24,814 bases of DNA from an uncultured Bacteroidia bacterium (GTDB lineage Bacteria; Bacteroidota; Bacteroidia; Bacteroidales; UBA932): positions 1-24,814 of the forward strand of contig CACXHG010000140.1 of the NCBI GenBank assembly GCA_902767355.1. Reading direction: 5' to 3'. Position 1 is the stretch's first letter. The number at the start of each line of letters is the position of its first letter. Positions 1 to 7,582 of the stretch are shown one piece after another. The notes beneath the pieces were generated by a model that did no database searches, was not told the origin of the DNA, and worked only from the letters and a program-made list of their open reading frames with translations. A program made the position numbers and the translations under genes.

Positions 1-638
1 ACAATCACCAGCATACAGTTGGGGTTGGTCACGTTCAGGCGGTCGAGGGTTGCGGAGTATGCAAGAATAGTTAACAGCGAATAGAACGGCACCATAATGT
101 CGTTGAAGGCAAAAAAGCCGATCAGCACTATTGCAGAGTCCACCGCCAGAATCACTGCACTTAGGTTGAGGCCCCACGAACGGGAGATTACCCTTGCAAG
201 CACGTCCGTCCCGGCGCAGGTGCCCCAGGAATTAATCACCAGAAAAACGCCGATGCCAAGCACTATGCCGCCAAAGATGCCGGACAGCAGCACATCGCTC
301 TCAATTACCGCCTTCCCCTTGCTCAACGCCTCGATAATATCGGTAAATATGGCAATGGAGACAAAGGCAACCACGGTGCGCGCTCCGCTCTTAAGGCCAA
401 GCTTGCGCGTGGCCAGCAGCATCAGGGGCACATTGAAAAACAAGGCCATAATACCCATCGGCAGGCCATCCGGGGCAAAAGAAAACAGCCCCTTGGTAAT
501 GTGGTGAAGGACGATTGTGATACCATATACTCCGCCCGGGACAATATTGTGGGGCGCAATAAAAAGCACATAGGCGGCCGCCTGTAAAAGGGCGCCGGCA
601 ATAATCATCAGATAATCAACTGTAGGTTTTCGCTTCAT
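1..638 (-). CDS. YitT family (DUF161) integral membrane protein, 3' end outside window
   Basis: Reading the minus strand from the ATG at 638 gives 212 codons with no stop before the window edge, so the C-terminus is missing. The protein opens MKRKPTVDYLMIIAGALLQA and continues with hydrophobic segments and the glycine-rich stretches typical of YitT/DUF161 proteins (PHNIVPGGVYGITIVLHH near residues 29-46; GIFGGIVLGIGVFLVINSWG around 115-134; GTDVLAR just after). Family members run to about 280-300 residues with several membrane segments and usually a cytoplasmic DUF2179 domain, which would lie outside. The substrate is not established for the family, so no transport role is claimed. The gene is divergent from the aromatic operon, with 82 bases between the two start codons. 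On its own strand TATTTTTTG at 655-663 is close to, but one base longer than, a Bacteroidetes -7 element. Confidence 0.85.
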   Translation of the reverse strand, partial: MKRKPTVDYLMIIAGALLQAAAYVLFIAPHNIVPGGVYGITIVLHHITKGLFSFAPDGLPMGIMALFFNVPLMLLATRKLGLKSGARTVVAFVSIAIFTDIIEALSKGKAVIESDVLLSGIFGGIVLGIGVFLVINSWGTCAGTDVLARVISRSWGLNLSAVILAVDSAIVLIGFFAFNDIMVPFYSLLTILAYSATLDRLNVTNPNCMLVI

Positions 639-687
639 TTAAATCAACTTGCAAAAAATAGGCGATAAAAATAATCAAAAATCGCTC

Positions 688-695
688 TATATTTG
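688..695 (+). promoter_or_regulatory. Putative -7 element for the aromatic operon
   Basis: TATATTTG matches the Bacteroidetes -7 consensus TAnnTTTG and lies 25 bases before the first ATG of the operon at 721. No TTG is found at the expected -33 distance, so only half of the promoter is supported. Confidence 0.5.
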
Positions 696-720
696 CAGGG
701 TGTAGCCCTATTTATAAGTT

Positions 721-1971
721 ATGAACGAAAAAGAGCGCCAAGCGATAGATGCCATCGACAGCCAGATGGCCCGGCTGTTCGAAGAGCGGATGGCTGCGGT
801 AGAGCGCATAGCCCAAAACAAGAAGGCCGCCGGCGCCCCCATAGAGGATGCGGGGCGCGAAAATGCCATGCTCGCAAGGCGCTGCGCCGAGCTCGGAAAT
901 CCCTCTCTGGAGCCTTACTATTCCGACTTCCTGCGCTCGGTGATCAGGGTTTCAAAGGATTATCAGGGCGACATAATAAGCGGGCAGGCAACTCCCGGGG
1001 CCAATATCTTCCTTGGTCGCGGCAGTCTTGGCCGCGCAGGCGAAATCTGCGGCATCTGCTGCAAACAGGCGCTCATTGTCACCGACAGCGGGGTTCCGGC
1101 AGAATACCCGAAAACTGTCGAGGCTTCTCTCGCCGGTCGCGTAGGACACTGCACCATTTGCACTATCCCGCAGGGCGAAGCCAATAAAAATATAGAAATA
1201 TATAAAAATGTGCTGGAGTGCCTGGTGCGCGGCGGTTTTACCCGCACCGACTGCGTGATCGCGGTAGGTGGCGGAGTCGTGGGCGATCTGGCCGGCTTCG
1301 CTGCCGCAAGCTATATGCGGGGCATCGACTTCTACAACATACCCACCACCCTGCTCTCTCAGGTCGATTCTTCAGTCGGCGGCAAGACCGCGATAGATTT
1401 CGGCGAGGTAAAGAATATTGTGGGAGCCTTCCACATGCCACGGAAGGTGATTGTAGATCCGGACACGCTGTCCACCCTGCCGCTCCGTCAGCTTCACAAC
1501 GGGCTTGCAGAGGCCATTAAAATGGGGGCAACGGGCGACGCCACCCTCTTTGGTCTGATAGAAAATTCCACGGACCTGCTCTCTGACATAGAGGAGATTA
1601 TCCGGCGCTGCCTGAATTACAAGATGAGCATTGTGAACGCCGATCCCACAGAAAAGGGCCTGCGCCGGGTGCTCAATTTCGGGCACACCGTGGGCCATGC
1701 GATCGAGGCCTGCTCGGCCGGCGAAATCCTGCACGGTGAGGCCGTCGGGCTGGGCATGCTCTATTTCTGTGAAGGCGACGCCCGCCGGCGCATATCGGCC
1801 GTGCTTTCCAAATACGGTCTTCCCGTAAGCCACAATATCCCCGCCAATCTGCTGATGGACAAGATTGCCCGCGACAAAAAGGCGGCCGGCGACTCCATCA
1901 CCATTGTGCGTGTGGCAAGCATCGGCAGCTTCAGTTTTGAAAAGATTAACATTCGGGACCTTAAATTATGA
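721..1971 (+). CDS. aroB: Bifunctional chorismate mutase (AroQ class) / 3-dehydroquinate synthase fusion
   Basis: Residues 1-82 form an AroQ-class chorismate mutase domain (chorismate to prephenate). Aligned by eye with the E. coli P-protein mutase domain, all key positions are present: R6, R23, K34, D43, R46, E47, S78 and Q82. From about residue 85 the protein is 3-dehydroquinate synthase (DAHP to 3-dehydroquinate, NAD+ and Zn2+ dependent): GGGVVGDLAGF at 183-193 for NAD binding, QVDSSVGGK at 214-222, and probable zinc ligands E264, H322 and H338. The fused length of 416 residues fits an 80-residue domain plus a slightly short DHQ synthase. It is the first gene of the operon and its stop overlaps the aroC start by 4 bases (ATGA). 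Joining mutase to DHQ synthase is unusual, because AroQ mutase domains are usually fused to PheA, TyrA or DAHP synthase. Both activities are expected to be functional, but this is inferred from residues only. Confidence 0.93.
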   Translation: MNEKERQAIDAIDSQMARLFEERMAAVERIAQNKKAAGAPIEDAGRENAMLARRCAELGNPSLEPYYSDFLRSVIRVSKDYQGDIISGQATPGANIFLGRGSLGRAGEICGICCKQALIVTDSGVPAEYPKTVEASLAGRVGHCTICTIPQGEANKNIEIYKNVLECLVRGGFTRTDCVIAVGGGVVGDLAGFAAASYMRGIDFYNIPTTLLSQVDSSVGGKTAIDFGEVKNIVGAFHMPRKVIVDPDTLSTLPLRQLHNGLAEAIKMGATGDATLFGLIENSTDLLSDIEEIIRRCLNYKMSIVNADPTEKGLRRVLNFGHTVGHAIEACSAGEILHGEAVGLGMLYFCEGDARRRISAVLSKYGLPVSHNIPANLLMDKIARDKKAAGDSITIVRVASIGSFSFEKINIRDLKL

Positions 1972-3074
1972 GCAACACTCTTGGCAAACACATTGCGCTC
2001 ACCCTTTTCGGCGAGAGTCACGGCCCGCAGATAGGCGCCGTGCTGGACGGAATGCCCTGCGGAATTGAAGTGGACGAGAAAAGCATCGCAGCCGCCCTGA
2101 CCAGAAGGCGTCCGTCGGGCAGAGGCGAGACGGCCCGTGTGGAGCAGGACAACTTCCGGCTGATAAGCGGGGTTTTCGAGGGTTATACCACCGGAGAGCC
2201 AATCTGCATACTTATAGAGAATAGCAACGTACGCAGCGGCGACTACGACAGGACCCATCTGCTGGCCAGGCCCTCCCATGCCGACTATGTGAGCCACGTG
2301 GTGCACAAGGGCTACGAAGACTGGCGCGGCGGCGGGCATTTCTCGGGCCGCCTGACTGCTCCCATAGTGGCCTTGGGTGCAATATGCGGCAAGGCGCTGG
2401 AAAAGATAGGAGTCGGCGTCGCCACCCATATACTCAGCTGCGGCACGGTCAGCGACCAGAGCTTCGACGGCGTAGATTATGGCAAGCTCGACTCTCAGAT
2501 ACACCTTATTTTAGAAAGTAACTTTCCGGTATTAAGTGATATACAAGCGCAAATTGAAGCTCAGATAGAAGCTGCGCGGCTGAACCAGGACTCCATAGGC
2601 GGCGTGATTCAAACCGCCGTCAGCCACTTGCCGGCAGGCCTGGGCGAACCATGGTTCGACAGCCTGGACGGCACGCTGGCCAATGCAATACTCTCCATCG
2701 GGGGCATCAAGGGCATTGAATTCGGCTTGGGTTTTGACTTTAAGTCAGCCACCGGAAGCAGCTGCAACGATGAGTTTTATGCTTCGCCAGAAGGCGTGCG
2801 TACCTACAGTAATAACAGCGGCGGGATCAACGGCGGCTACTCCAACGGAATGCCTGTGATCTTCAACTGTGCCGTGAAGCCTACCCCCTCCATTGCCCGC
2901 GAACAGCGCACAATAGACATGGCCACCGGCGAGAATGCCACCATAAAGATTATCGGCCGGCACGATCCGGCCATAATCCGCAGGATATGCCCTGTAGTCA
3001 CAGCGATGACGGAAATTGTAATTTGCGATATGCTCAAGGGGGCTTTTTCAAATTCTATCTTTGAAAAGAAATGA
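1968..3074 (+). CDS. aroC: Chorismate synthase
   Basis: A 368-residue protein that converts 5-enolpyruvylshikimate-3-phosphate to chorismate using reduced FMN, the last shikimate step. Recognisable blocks are the N-terminal LFGESHGPQIGAVLDGMPCG (residues 13-32), TRRRPSGRGE near 45, ARPSHADY near 100, and the flavin/phosphate-binding RGGGHFSGRLTAP. The last block is the form I associate with clostridial chorismate synthases; Bacteroides and E. coli enzymes usually read RGGGRSSARETA there. It is coupled by ATGA overlaps to both neighbours (aroB fusion upstream, aroQ downstream). Cytoplasmic. The family is certain; the subtype comparison is from memory of family members. Confidence 0.96.
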   Translation: MSNTLGKHIALTLFGESHGPQIGAVLDGMPCGIEVDEKSIAAALTRRRPSGRGETARVEQDNFRLISGVFEGYTTGEPICILIENSNVRSGDYDRTHLLARPSHADYVSHVVHKGYEDWRGGGHFSGRLTAPIVALGAICGKALEKIGVGVATHILSCGTVSDQSFDGVDYGKLDSQIHLILESNFPVLSDIQAQIEAQIEAARLNQDSIGGVIQTAVSHLPAGLGEPWFDSLDGTLANAILSIGGIKGIEFGLGFDFKSATGSSCNDEFYASPEGVRTYSNNSGGINGGYSNGMPVIFNCAVKPTPSIAREQRTIDMATGENATIKIIGRHDPAIIRRICPVVTAMTEIVICDMLKGAFSNSIFEKK

Positions 3075-3499
3075 AACTTCTGATTCTAAACGGACCCAAT
3101 CTGAATATGCTGGGCTTGCGAGAGCCTCAGATATACGGCAGCGCCACATACGCCTCGCTGCTGGACAAGATTAAAAGTTATGCTTTAGATAAAGGCATTG
3201 AAGTGGATTGTTTCCAATCTAATCACGAAGGTGCGCTTGTGGATAAAATACAGGAGGCCTACTTCAATAATGTGGACGGGATTGTGTTCAACCCGGGGGC
3301 CTATACCCACACCAGCATCGCCCTGCTGGACGCGCTCAAGGCTGTTCAGCTCCCCTGCGTAGAGGTGCATATAAGCGACGTGTCCGCCCGCGAGGATTTC
3401 CGTCAGCAGAGTTACATCCGCCCTGCCTGCATCGCCTCCATCATAGGCCACGGACTTGAGGGCTACATAGAAGCAATCGATATATTGTTGAAAAGATGA
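3071..3499 (+). CDS. aroQ: 3-dehydroquinate dehydratase, type II
   Basis: This 142-residue protein has the normal size for type II dehydroquinase, the dodecameric flavodoxin-like enzyme turning 3-dehydroquinate into 3-dehydroshikimate. Visible signatures are ILNGPNLNMLGLREPQIYG at residues 5-23 (including the catalytic tyrosine loop), FNPGAYTHTSIALLDAL in the middle (substrate Asn and Ala-Tyr-Thr-His), and EVHISDVSAREDFRQQS (catalytic His, lid arginine). Start and stop both overlap neighbouring genes by 4 bases, so translation is probably coupled along aroC-aroQ-aroA. The symbol aroQ is also used for chorismate mutase folds; here it means the dehydratase. Confidence 0.96.
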   Translation: MKLLILNGPNLNMLGLREPQIYGSATYASLLDKIKSYALDKGIEVDCFQSNHEGALVDKIQEAYFNNVDGIVFNPGAYTHTSIALLDALKAVQLPCVEVHISDVSAREDFRQQSYIRPACIASIIGHGLEGYIEAIDILLKR

Positions 3500-4695
3500 G
3501 TACTTGCTACATAGGTAAAAGCATTGCCAGTGGCACTGTGTGCGCACCGCCCTCAAAAAGCTATGCGCACCGCTTGTTGCTGGCGGCTTTCTTATCACGT
3601 AAGCAGGTAACAATAAGCAATATAGAGCTATCTAATGATATAAGCGCTACAATTGACTGCATTCGGGCTCTCGGTGGCCAGGTCAGCGTTGCCGGCCATA
3701 GTGTGACCGTGTCCGCCACCTCAGGCGACGCTCCCGCAGTCCTCGATTGCCGGGAGAGCGGATCCACACTGCGTTTCATGATCCCTGTGGCCCTGGCAAT
3801 GCGCGGCAACGCCACTTTTACCGGCACAGAAAAGCTTTTCTCCAGAGGGCTTGGAGAATACGAAAAGGTTTTTTCCAACCAGGGCATCTGGTACACCAAA
3901 ACCGCCTCCAGCCTGAGTGTAAACGGACGCCTTTGCAGCGGAAGTTTCAATATAGATGGCAGCATCAGCAGCCAGTATATCACCGGCTTGCTCTTCGCAC
4001 TACCCTTGCTCGACGGCGACAGCTGCATAACAATAACCCCGCCCATACAAAGCCGCCCCTACATAGACATAACGCTGGACGTGTTGCAACGCGCAGGGGT
4101 CAAAGCCTATATGGAGGGCTGCAGGATAGATATCCCCGGAGGGCAGAGCTATTGCCTGGGCGACAGCAGCACCGAGGGCGACTGGAGCAACGCAGCCTTT
4201 CTGGACATATATAATTATCTTGGAGGCAAAGTTCAAATAGAAGGACTTAACACCCAATCATTACAGGGTGATAAGATATACAGAGAACATTTCGAAAAGC
4301 TGTCGCAAGGCCGCTGCACGATAGACCTTGCAAACTGCATAGACCTGGGTCCGGTGCTGTTTACTATGGCTGCGATCAAACACGGAGCCCGCTTTGAGAA
4401 CACCGGAAGATTGCGCATCAAAGAGAGCGACCGGGTCGGCGACATACTCGAGGAACTGGCAAAAGCAGGAGTAAAGGCCGTTGCAGGGGATAATTTCGTA
4501 GAGATTGAGCCTATTGACAACATACCGGCCCCCGGGATAGTCTTCGACAGCCACAACGACCATCGCCTGGCAATGAGCCTGAGCGCCCTTGCCAGCACCA
4601 TTGGCGCCCGAATTGATGGCTGCGAAGCTGTTGCCAAGAGTTTTCCTGATTTTTATAATGTATTAAAACACTTGAATATAGATGTCCGCAATTAA
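3496..4695 (+). CDS. aroA: 3-phosphoshikimate 1-carboxyvinyltransferase (EPSP synthase)
   Basis: A 399-residue enzyme adding enolpyruvate from PEP to shikimate-3-phosphate. Motifs in order: PPSKSYAHRLLLAA near residues 18-31 (PEP/S3P-binding Lys-Ser), RESGSTLRFMIP near 84-95, DGSISSQYITGLL near 154-166, the active-site RIKESDRVGDILEEL near 308-322, and SHNDHRLAMSLSALA near 351-365. It is a little shorter than the roughly 427-residue E. coli enzyme but all domains are represented. The start overlaps the aroQ stop by 4 bases, and its last 14 bases overlap tyrA in another frame. Shikimate kinase, which makes its substrate, is not encoded in this window. Confidence 0.96.
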   Translation: MSTCYIGKSIASGTVCAPPSKSYAHRLLLAAFLSRKQVTISNIELSNDISATIDCIRALGGQVSVAGHSVTVSATSGDAPAVLDCRESGSTLRFMIPVALAMRGNATFTGTEKLFSRGLGEYEKVFSNQGIWYTKTASSLSVNGRLCSGSFNIDGSISSQYITGLLFALPLLDGDSCITITPPIQSRPYIDITLDVLQRAGVKAYMEGCRIDIPGGQSYCLGDSSTEGDWSNAAFLDIYNYLGGKVQIEGLNTQSLQGDKIYREHFEKLSQGRCTIDLANCIDLGPVLFTMAAIKHGARFENTGRLRIKESDRVGDILEELAKAGVKAVAGDNFVEIEPIDNIPAPGIVFDSHNDHRLAMSLSALASTIGARIDGCEAVAKSFPDFYNVLKHLNIDVRN

Positions 4696-5539
4696 ACAAG
4701 ATAATAAGATACTGATAGTGGGTCTCGGCATGATAGGCGCCTCCTATGCCCAGAAGCTGCACGAAAGCGGCTTTTATGTAGGGGGCATAAGCGCCCGGGA
4801 GTCCACCGTTGCCAAAGCTCTCGAGAGTGGCATTATCGACTGTGGTACAACGGATGTAACAAAAGAGTTTGTGTCCAATTTCGACATAGTGGTGTTCGCC
4901 CTCTACCCCAAACTGTTTATCGAATGGGTAAAGCAGTATCAGCACTGTTTCAAAGCCGGAGCCCTCATTACAGATGTAACCGGTGTCAAGGGCAGCGTGG
5001 TCTATGCGATACAGCAAATGCTCCGCAGCGACGTGGAATTCATAGCCGCACATCCGATGGCCGGCCGCGAACTCTCAGGTATAGACAATCGGTGCACCAA
5101 GGTTTTTGAAGGAGCCAATTATATCGTTACTCCAACTAAAACAAATACGCAGGATGCAATAGACATAGCCTGCGAACTGGGCCGCATCCTGGGCTTCGGA
5201 CACATATCCACCCTGTCCCCGGAAGATCACGACGAGATGATTGCCTTCCTTTCGCAGCTGACTCACTGCATAGCCGTCGCTCTGATGTGCTGCAAGGACT
5301 CCACCCATCTGGTGGATTACACCGGCGACTCGTTCCGCGACCTGACCCGCATTGCCAATATCAACGAGAACATGTGGACGGAGCTGTTCATGATGAACCG
5401 CAACCAGTTGCTCCGGCAGATGGACCTCTTCCAGGACGAGTTCGCGCGCCTGAGGGACGCCCTCGCCCACGGCGACGAAGCCACCATGAAAGAAATGATG
5501 AAAACTTCTACCGAAAGGAGAAAATATTTTAACAAATAG
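4682..5539 (+). CDS. tyrA: Prephenate dehydrogenase
   Basis: A 285-residue monofunctional TyrA that oxidises and decarboxylates prephenate to 4-hydroxyphenylpyruvate, the tyrosine branch. The Rossmann dinucleotide motif GLGMIGAS lies at residues 14-21, and the catalytic/substrate region reads AAHPMAGRELSGIDN in the middle. The C-terminal half is the helical dimerisation domain containing SQLTHCIAVAL and YTGDSFRDLTRIA. There is no fused mutase domain and no C-terminal ACT domain. Its substrate would be supplied by the mutase domain fused to AroB at the head of the operon, so pathway ends are linked through separate genes. The start at 4682 lies inside the end of aroA (14-base overlap). The DAHP synthase begins 2 bases after its stop. 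Confidence 0.93.
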   Translation: MSAIKQDNKILIVGLGMIGASYAQKLHESGFYVGGISARESTVAKALESGIIDCGTTDVTKEFVSNFDIVVFALYPKLFIEWVKQYQHCFKAGALITDVTGVKGSVVYAIQQMLRSDVEFIAAHPMAGRELSGIDNRCTKVFEGANYIVTPTKTNTQDAIDIACELGRILGFGHISTLSPEDHDEMIAFLSQLTHCIAVALMCCKDSTHLVDYTGDSFRDLTRIANINENMWTELFMMNRNQLLRQMDLFQDEFARLRDALAHGDEATMKEMMKTSTERRKYFNK

Positions 5540-5541
5540 AG

Positions 5542-6573
5542 ATGAATCTTGAGTTCAAGAAAGAACTGCCCAGTGCAGAAGAAGTCAAAAAGATGTACCC
5601 GCTCACTCCCGGGCTGGACAAGATAAAGAGCGAGAACGACCGCCAGATACAGGATATTATCTGCGGCCGCAGCGGCAAACTGCTGCTAATAATAGGCCCC
5701 TGCTCGGCCGACCGGGAGGACGCCGTGCTGGACTATGTATGCCGGCTGCGTAAAGTACAGGAAAAGGTAGCCGACGTAATTACCATAGTGCCGCGGATTT
5801 ACACCAACAAGCCCCGCACCACAGGCGAGGGCTACAAAGGCATGCTGCACCAGCCTGACGCGCACAGCGGTGCCGACATGCTCAAGGGACTGCTTTCCAT
5901 ACGCCACCTGCACATGCGCGTGCTTTCCGAGAGCGGCTTTTCCGGCGCCGACGAGATGCTCTACCCCGAGAATCACACCTATCTGTCCGATATGCTGTCT
6001 TATGTGGCCGTGGGTGCCCGCAGTGTAGAGAGTCAGATCCATCGGCTCACCGCCAGCGGCCTGAGCATTCCGGTCGGGATGAAGAACCCCACCAGCGGCG
6101 ACATGAACGTGATGCTCAACTCCATCCATGCGGCCATGCTCTCGCACACTTTCATCTATCGCGGCTGGGAGGTCACCAGCAAGGGCAATCCCATGACGCA
6201 TGCCATACTGCGCGGCAGCGTGAGCAAGACCGGGCGCTCCATCCCCAACTATCACTACGAAGATATGATGCTGCTCTGCGAGAAGTATTCCCAGTCGCAG
6301 CTCAAGAATCCAGCCTTGATTGTGGACACCAACCACAACAATTCGGGCAAGCAATACGAGCAGCAGATACGAATTGCCAAGGAGGTCCTCCACTCTACCC
6401 GTCACTCCGACGATATCTGCCGGCTGGTAAAAGGCCTGATGATCGAATCCTATCTCGAGGACGGCTGCCAGAGCGGCGACGGCGGTGTTTACGGCAAGTC
6501 CATCACAGACCCCTGCCTGGGCTGGGAAAAGACCGAGCGACTTATTTACGACCTTGCAGACCTTAGAAAATGA
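5542..6573 (+). CDS. aroF: 3-deoxy-7-phosphoheptulonate (DAHP) synthase, class I-alpha AroFGH type
   Basis: A 343-residue enzyme condensing PEP and erythrose-4-phosphate, the committing step of aromatic biosynthesis. Signatures: LLIIGPCSADREDAVLDYV near residues 48-66, RIYTNKPRTTGEGYKG near 85-100, the SVESQIHR and GMKNPTSGDMNVM blocks mid-protein, and VDTNHNNSGKQYEQQIRIA near 261-279. This is the AroF/AroG/AroH family rather than the KDO8P-like I-beta type, and it lacks the chorismate mutase extension carried by many Bacteroidales DAHP synthases; here that domain sits on AroB instead. The isozyme letter cannot be assigned and feedback regulation cannot be read off. It begins 2 bases after tyrA and overlaps the guanine deaminase start by 4 bases. 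Confidence 0.92.
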   Translation: MNLEFKKELPSAEEVKKMYPLTPGLDKIKSENDRQIQDIICGRSGKLLLIIGPCSADREDAVLDYVCRLRKVQEKVADVITIVPRIYTNKPRTTGEGYKGMLHQPDAHSGADMLKGLLSIRHLHMRVLSESGFSGADEMLYPENHTYLSDMLSYVAVGARSVESQIHRLTASGLSIPVGMKNPTSGDMNVMLNSIHAAMLSHTFIYRGWEVTSKGNPMTHAILRGSVSKTGRSIPNYHYEDMMLLCEKYSQSQLKNPALIVDTNHNNSGKQYEQQIRIAKEVLHSTRHSDDICRLVKGLMIESYLEDGCQSGDGGVYGKSITDPCLGWEKTERLIYDLADLRK

Positions 6574-7049
6574 GCCAGGAGATAAACCACGAGTTTTTTA
6601 TGCGCGAGGCTATACGCCTGGCCAACGAGAGCGTAGCTGCCGGCGGCGGCCCTTTCGGAGCAGTTATTGTCAGAGACGGCAGGATACTGGCCGGCTGTTC
6701 AAATTCGGTCACGATAGACAACGACCCCACGGCTCACGCAGAGGTTAATGCCATACGCTCTGCATGCCGCTCTGTCGGCAACTTCTCGCTGGCCGGCTGC
6801 ACCATCTATACATCCTGCGAACCATGCCCCATGTGCCTCGGTGCGATTTATTGGGCAGGAATAGACCATATCTATTACGGCAACACCCGCAAAGATGCCG
6901 CCGAGGTTAATTTTGCAGATGATTTTATCTATGAGGAGCTCGAGCGCCCGATTGCGTCCCGCCGCCTGCCCATGCAGCGTCTGCTCGCGGGCGAAGCCCT
7001 GGAATCGTTCCGCCTCTGGTCGGCAAAAACTGATAAGACCGAGTATTGA
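6570..7049 (+). CDS. guaD: Guanine deaminase, cytidine-deaminase fold (GuaD type)
   Basis: A 159-residue protein that by eye resembles Bacillus subtilis GuaD throughout, including GGPFGAVIVRDG near residues 26-37, NDPTAHAEVNAIRSAC at 51-66, SCEPCPMCLGAIYWAG at 82-97, and a similar C-terminus ending in EY. The zinc site is H56, C86 and C89, with E58 as proton shuttle (HAE and PCxxC motifs). GuaD converts guanine to xanthine and ammonia in purine salvage. The tRNA-editing deaminase TadA is the main alternative, but the NDPTAHAEV stretch and the C-terminal region fit GuaD better. The gene overlaps the DAHP synthase stop by 4 bases, so it appears to be part of the aromatic operon although it has no direct role in the pathway. 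Confidence 0.85.
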   Translation: MSQEINHEFFMREAIRLANESVAAGGGPFGAVIVRDGRILAGCSNSVTIDNDPTAHAEVNAIRSACRSVGNFSLAGCTIYTSCEPCPMCLGAIYWAGIDHIYYGNTRKDAAEVNFADDFIYEELERPIASRRLPMQRLLAGEALESFRLWSAKTDKTEY

Positions 7050-7060
7050 TACCTTTCTTT

Positions 7061-7483
7061 ATGGCTAGAATCTATGTTGCCTCCAGCTGGAGGAATCTTT
7101 ACCAGCCCGAAGTGGTGGCCGCCCTGCGCAAGGCCGGTCACCAGGTGTACGATTTCCGCAATCCGGAAGGCAATCCCGGCGGCTTCCACTGGGCCGATGT
7201 GGACGCCGGCTGGCAGGACTGGCAGCAGGAAGAATACATCAAGAACCTTAGCCACCCCGTTGCAGAAAAAGGCTTCCAGGCCGATAAGGACGCCATGCTC
7301 TGGGCCGACACATGCGTGCTGGTGCTCCCCTGCGGCCGCAGTGCCCACACGGAGGCAGGCTGGTTTGCCGGGAAGGGCCTCAAAACCATCGTTTACATCC
7401 CTGAAATACAGGAACCGGAGCTGATGTACAAGCTTTTTGACGCGGTTGTCTGCAGCCTGGAAGATCTGCTCCGGAGCATCTGA
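7061..7483 (+). CDS. Nucleoside 2-deoxyribosyltransferase-like protein
   Basis: A 140-residue protein starting MARIYVASSWRN. It shows the Rossmann-like layout of the nucleoside 2-deoxyribosyltransferase family: an N-terminal IYVASSWRN strand-turn, an internal DAMLWADTCVLVLPCG strand, and HTEAGWFAGKG, which matches the family pattern E-x-G-x-A-x3-G-K containing the catalytic glutamate. Family enzymes exchange bases between deoxyribonucleosides or hydrolyse nucleotide N-glycosidic bonds, but many members have unknown substrates, so only family membership is claimed. The ATG at 7061, 11 bases after guaD, was preferred over an in-frame TTG at 7046 that would overlap guaD. Adjacency to guaD suggests a nucleobase or nucleotide salvage pair. 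No terminator is visible after its stop. Confidence 0.7.
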   Translation: MARIYVASSWRNLYQPEVVAALRKAGHQVYDFRNPEGNPGGFHWADVDAGWQDWQQEEYIKNLSHPVAEKGFQADKDAMLWADTCVLVLPCGRSAHTEAGWFAGKGLKTIVYIPEIQEPELMYKLFDAVVCSLEDLLRSI

Positions 7484-7553
7484 TCTATCCCGGACCCGCT
7501 TGCCGGAGATGTGCCAGATGCCGAATGCAAGTACCAGTGCGCGGGAAATTGTA

Positions 7554-7561
7554 TATCTTTG
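7554..7561 (+). promoter_or_regulatory. Putative -7 element for the EamA permease gene
   Basis: TATCTTTG fits TAnnTTTG and lies 21 bases before the ATG at 7583. It supports that start codon over an in-frame GTG at 7511, which would lie upstream of the promoter. No convincing -33 TTG is seen. Confidence 0.4.
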
Positions 7562-7582
7562 CGGCCCTTTACTTTAGAAGCG

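Noticed and set aside
97..507. Plus-strand 136-codon frame at the left edge
   Set aside because: It is antisense to the YitT-type gene, which has a coherent membrane protein sequence through the same bases.
6570..7049. tRNA adenosine deaminase TadA
   Set aside because: The zinc motif is shared, but the flanking sequence (NDPTAHAEVNAIR, long C-terminal part ending in EY) follows GuaD more closely.
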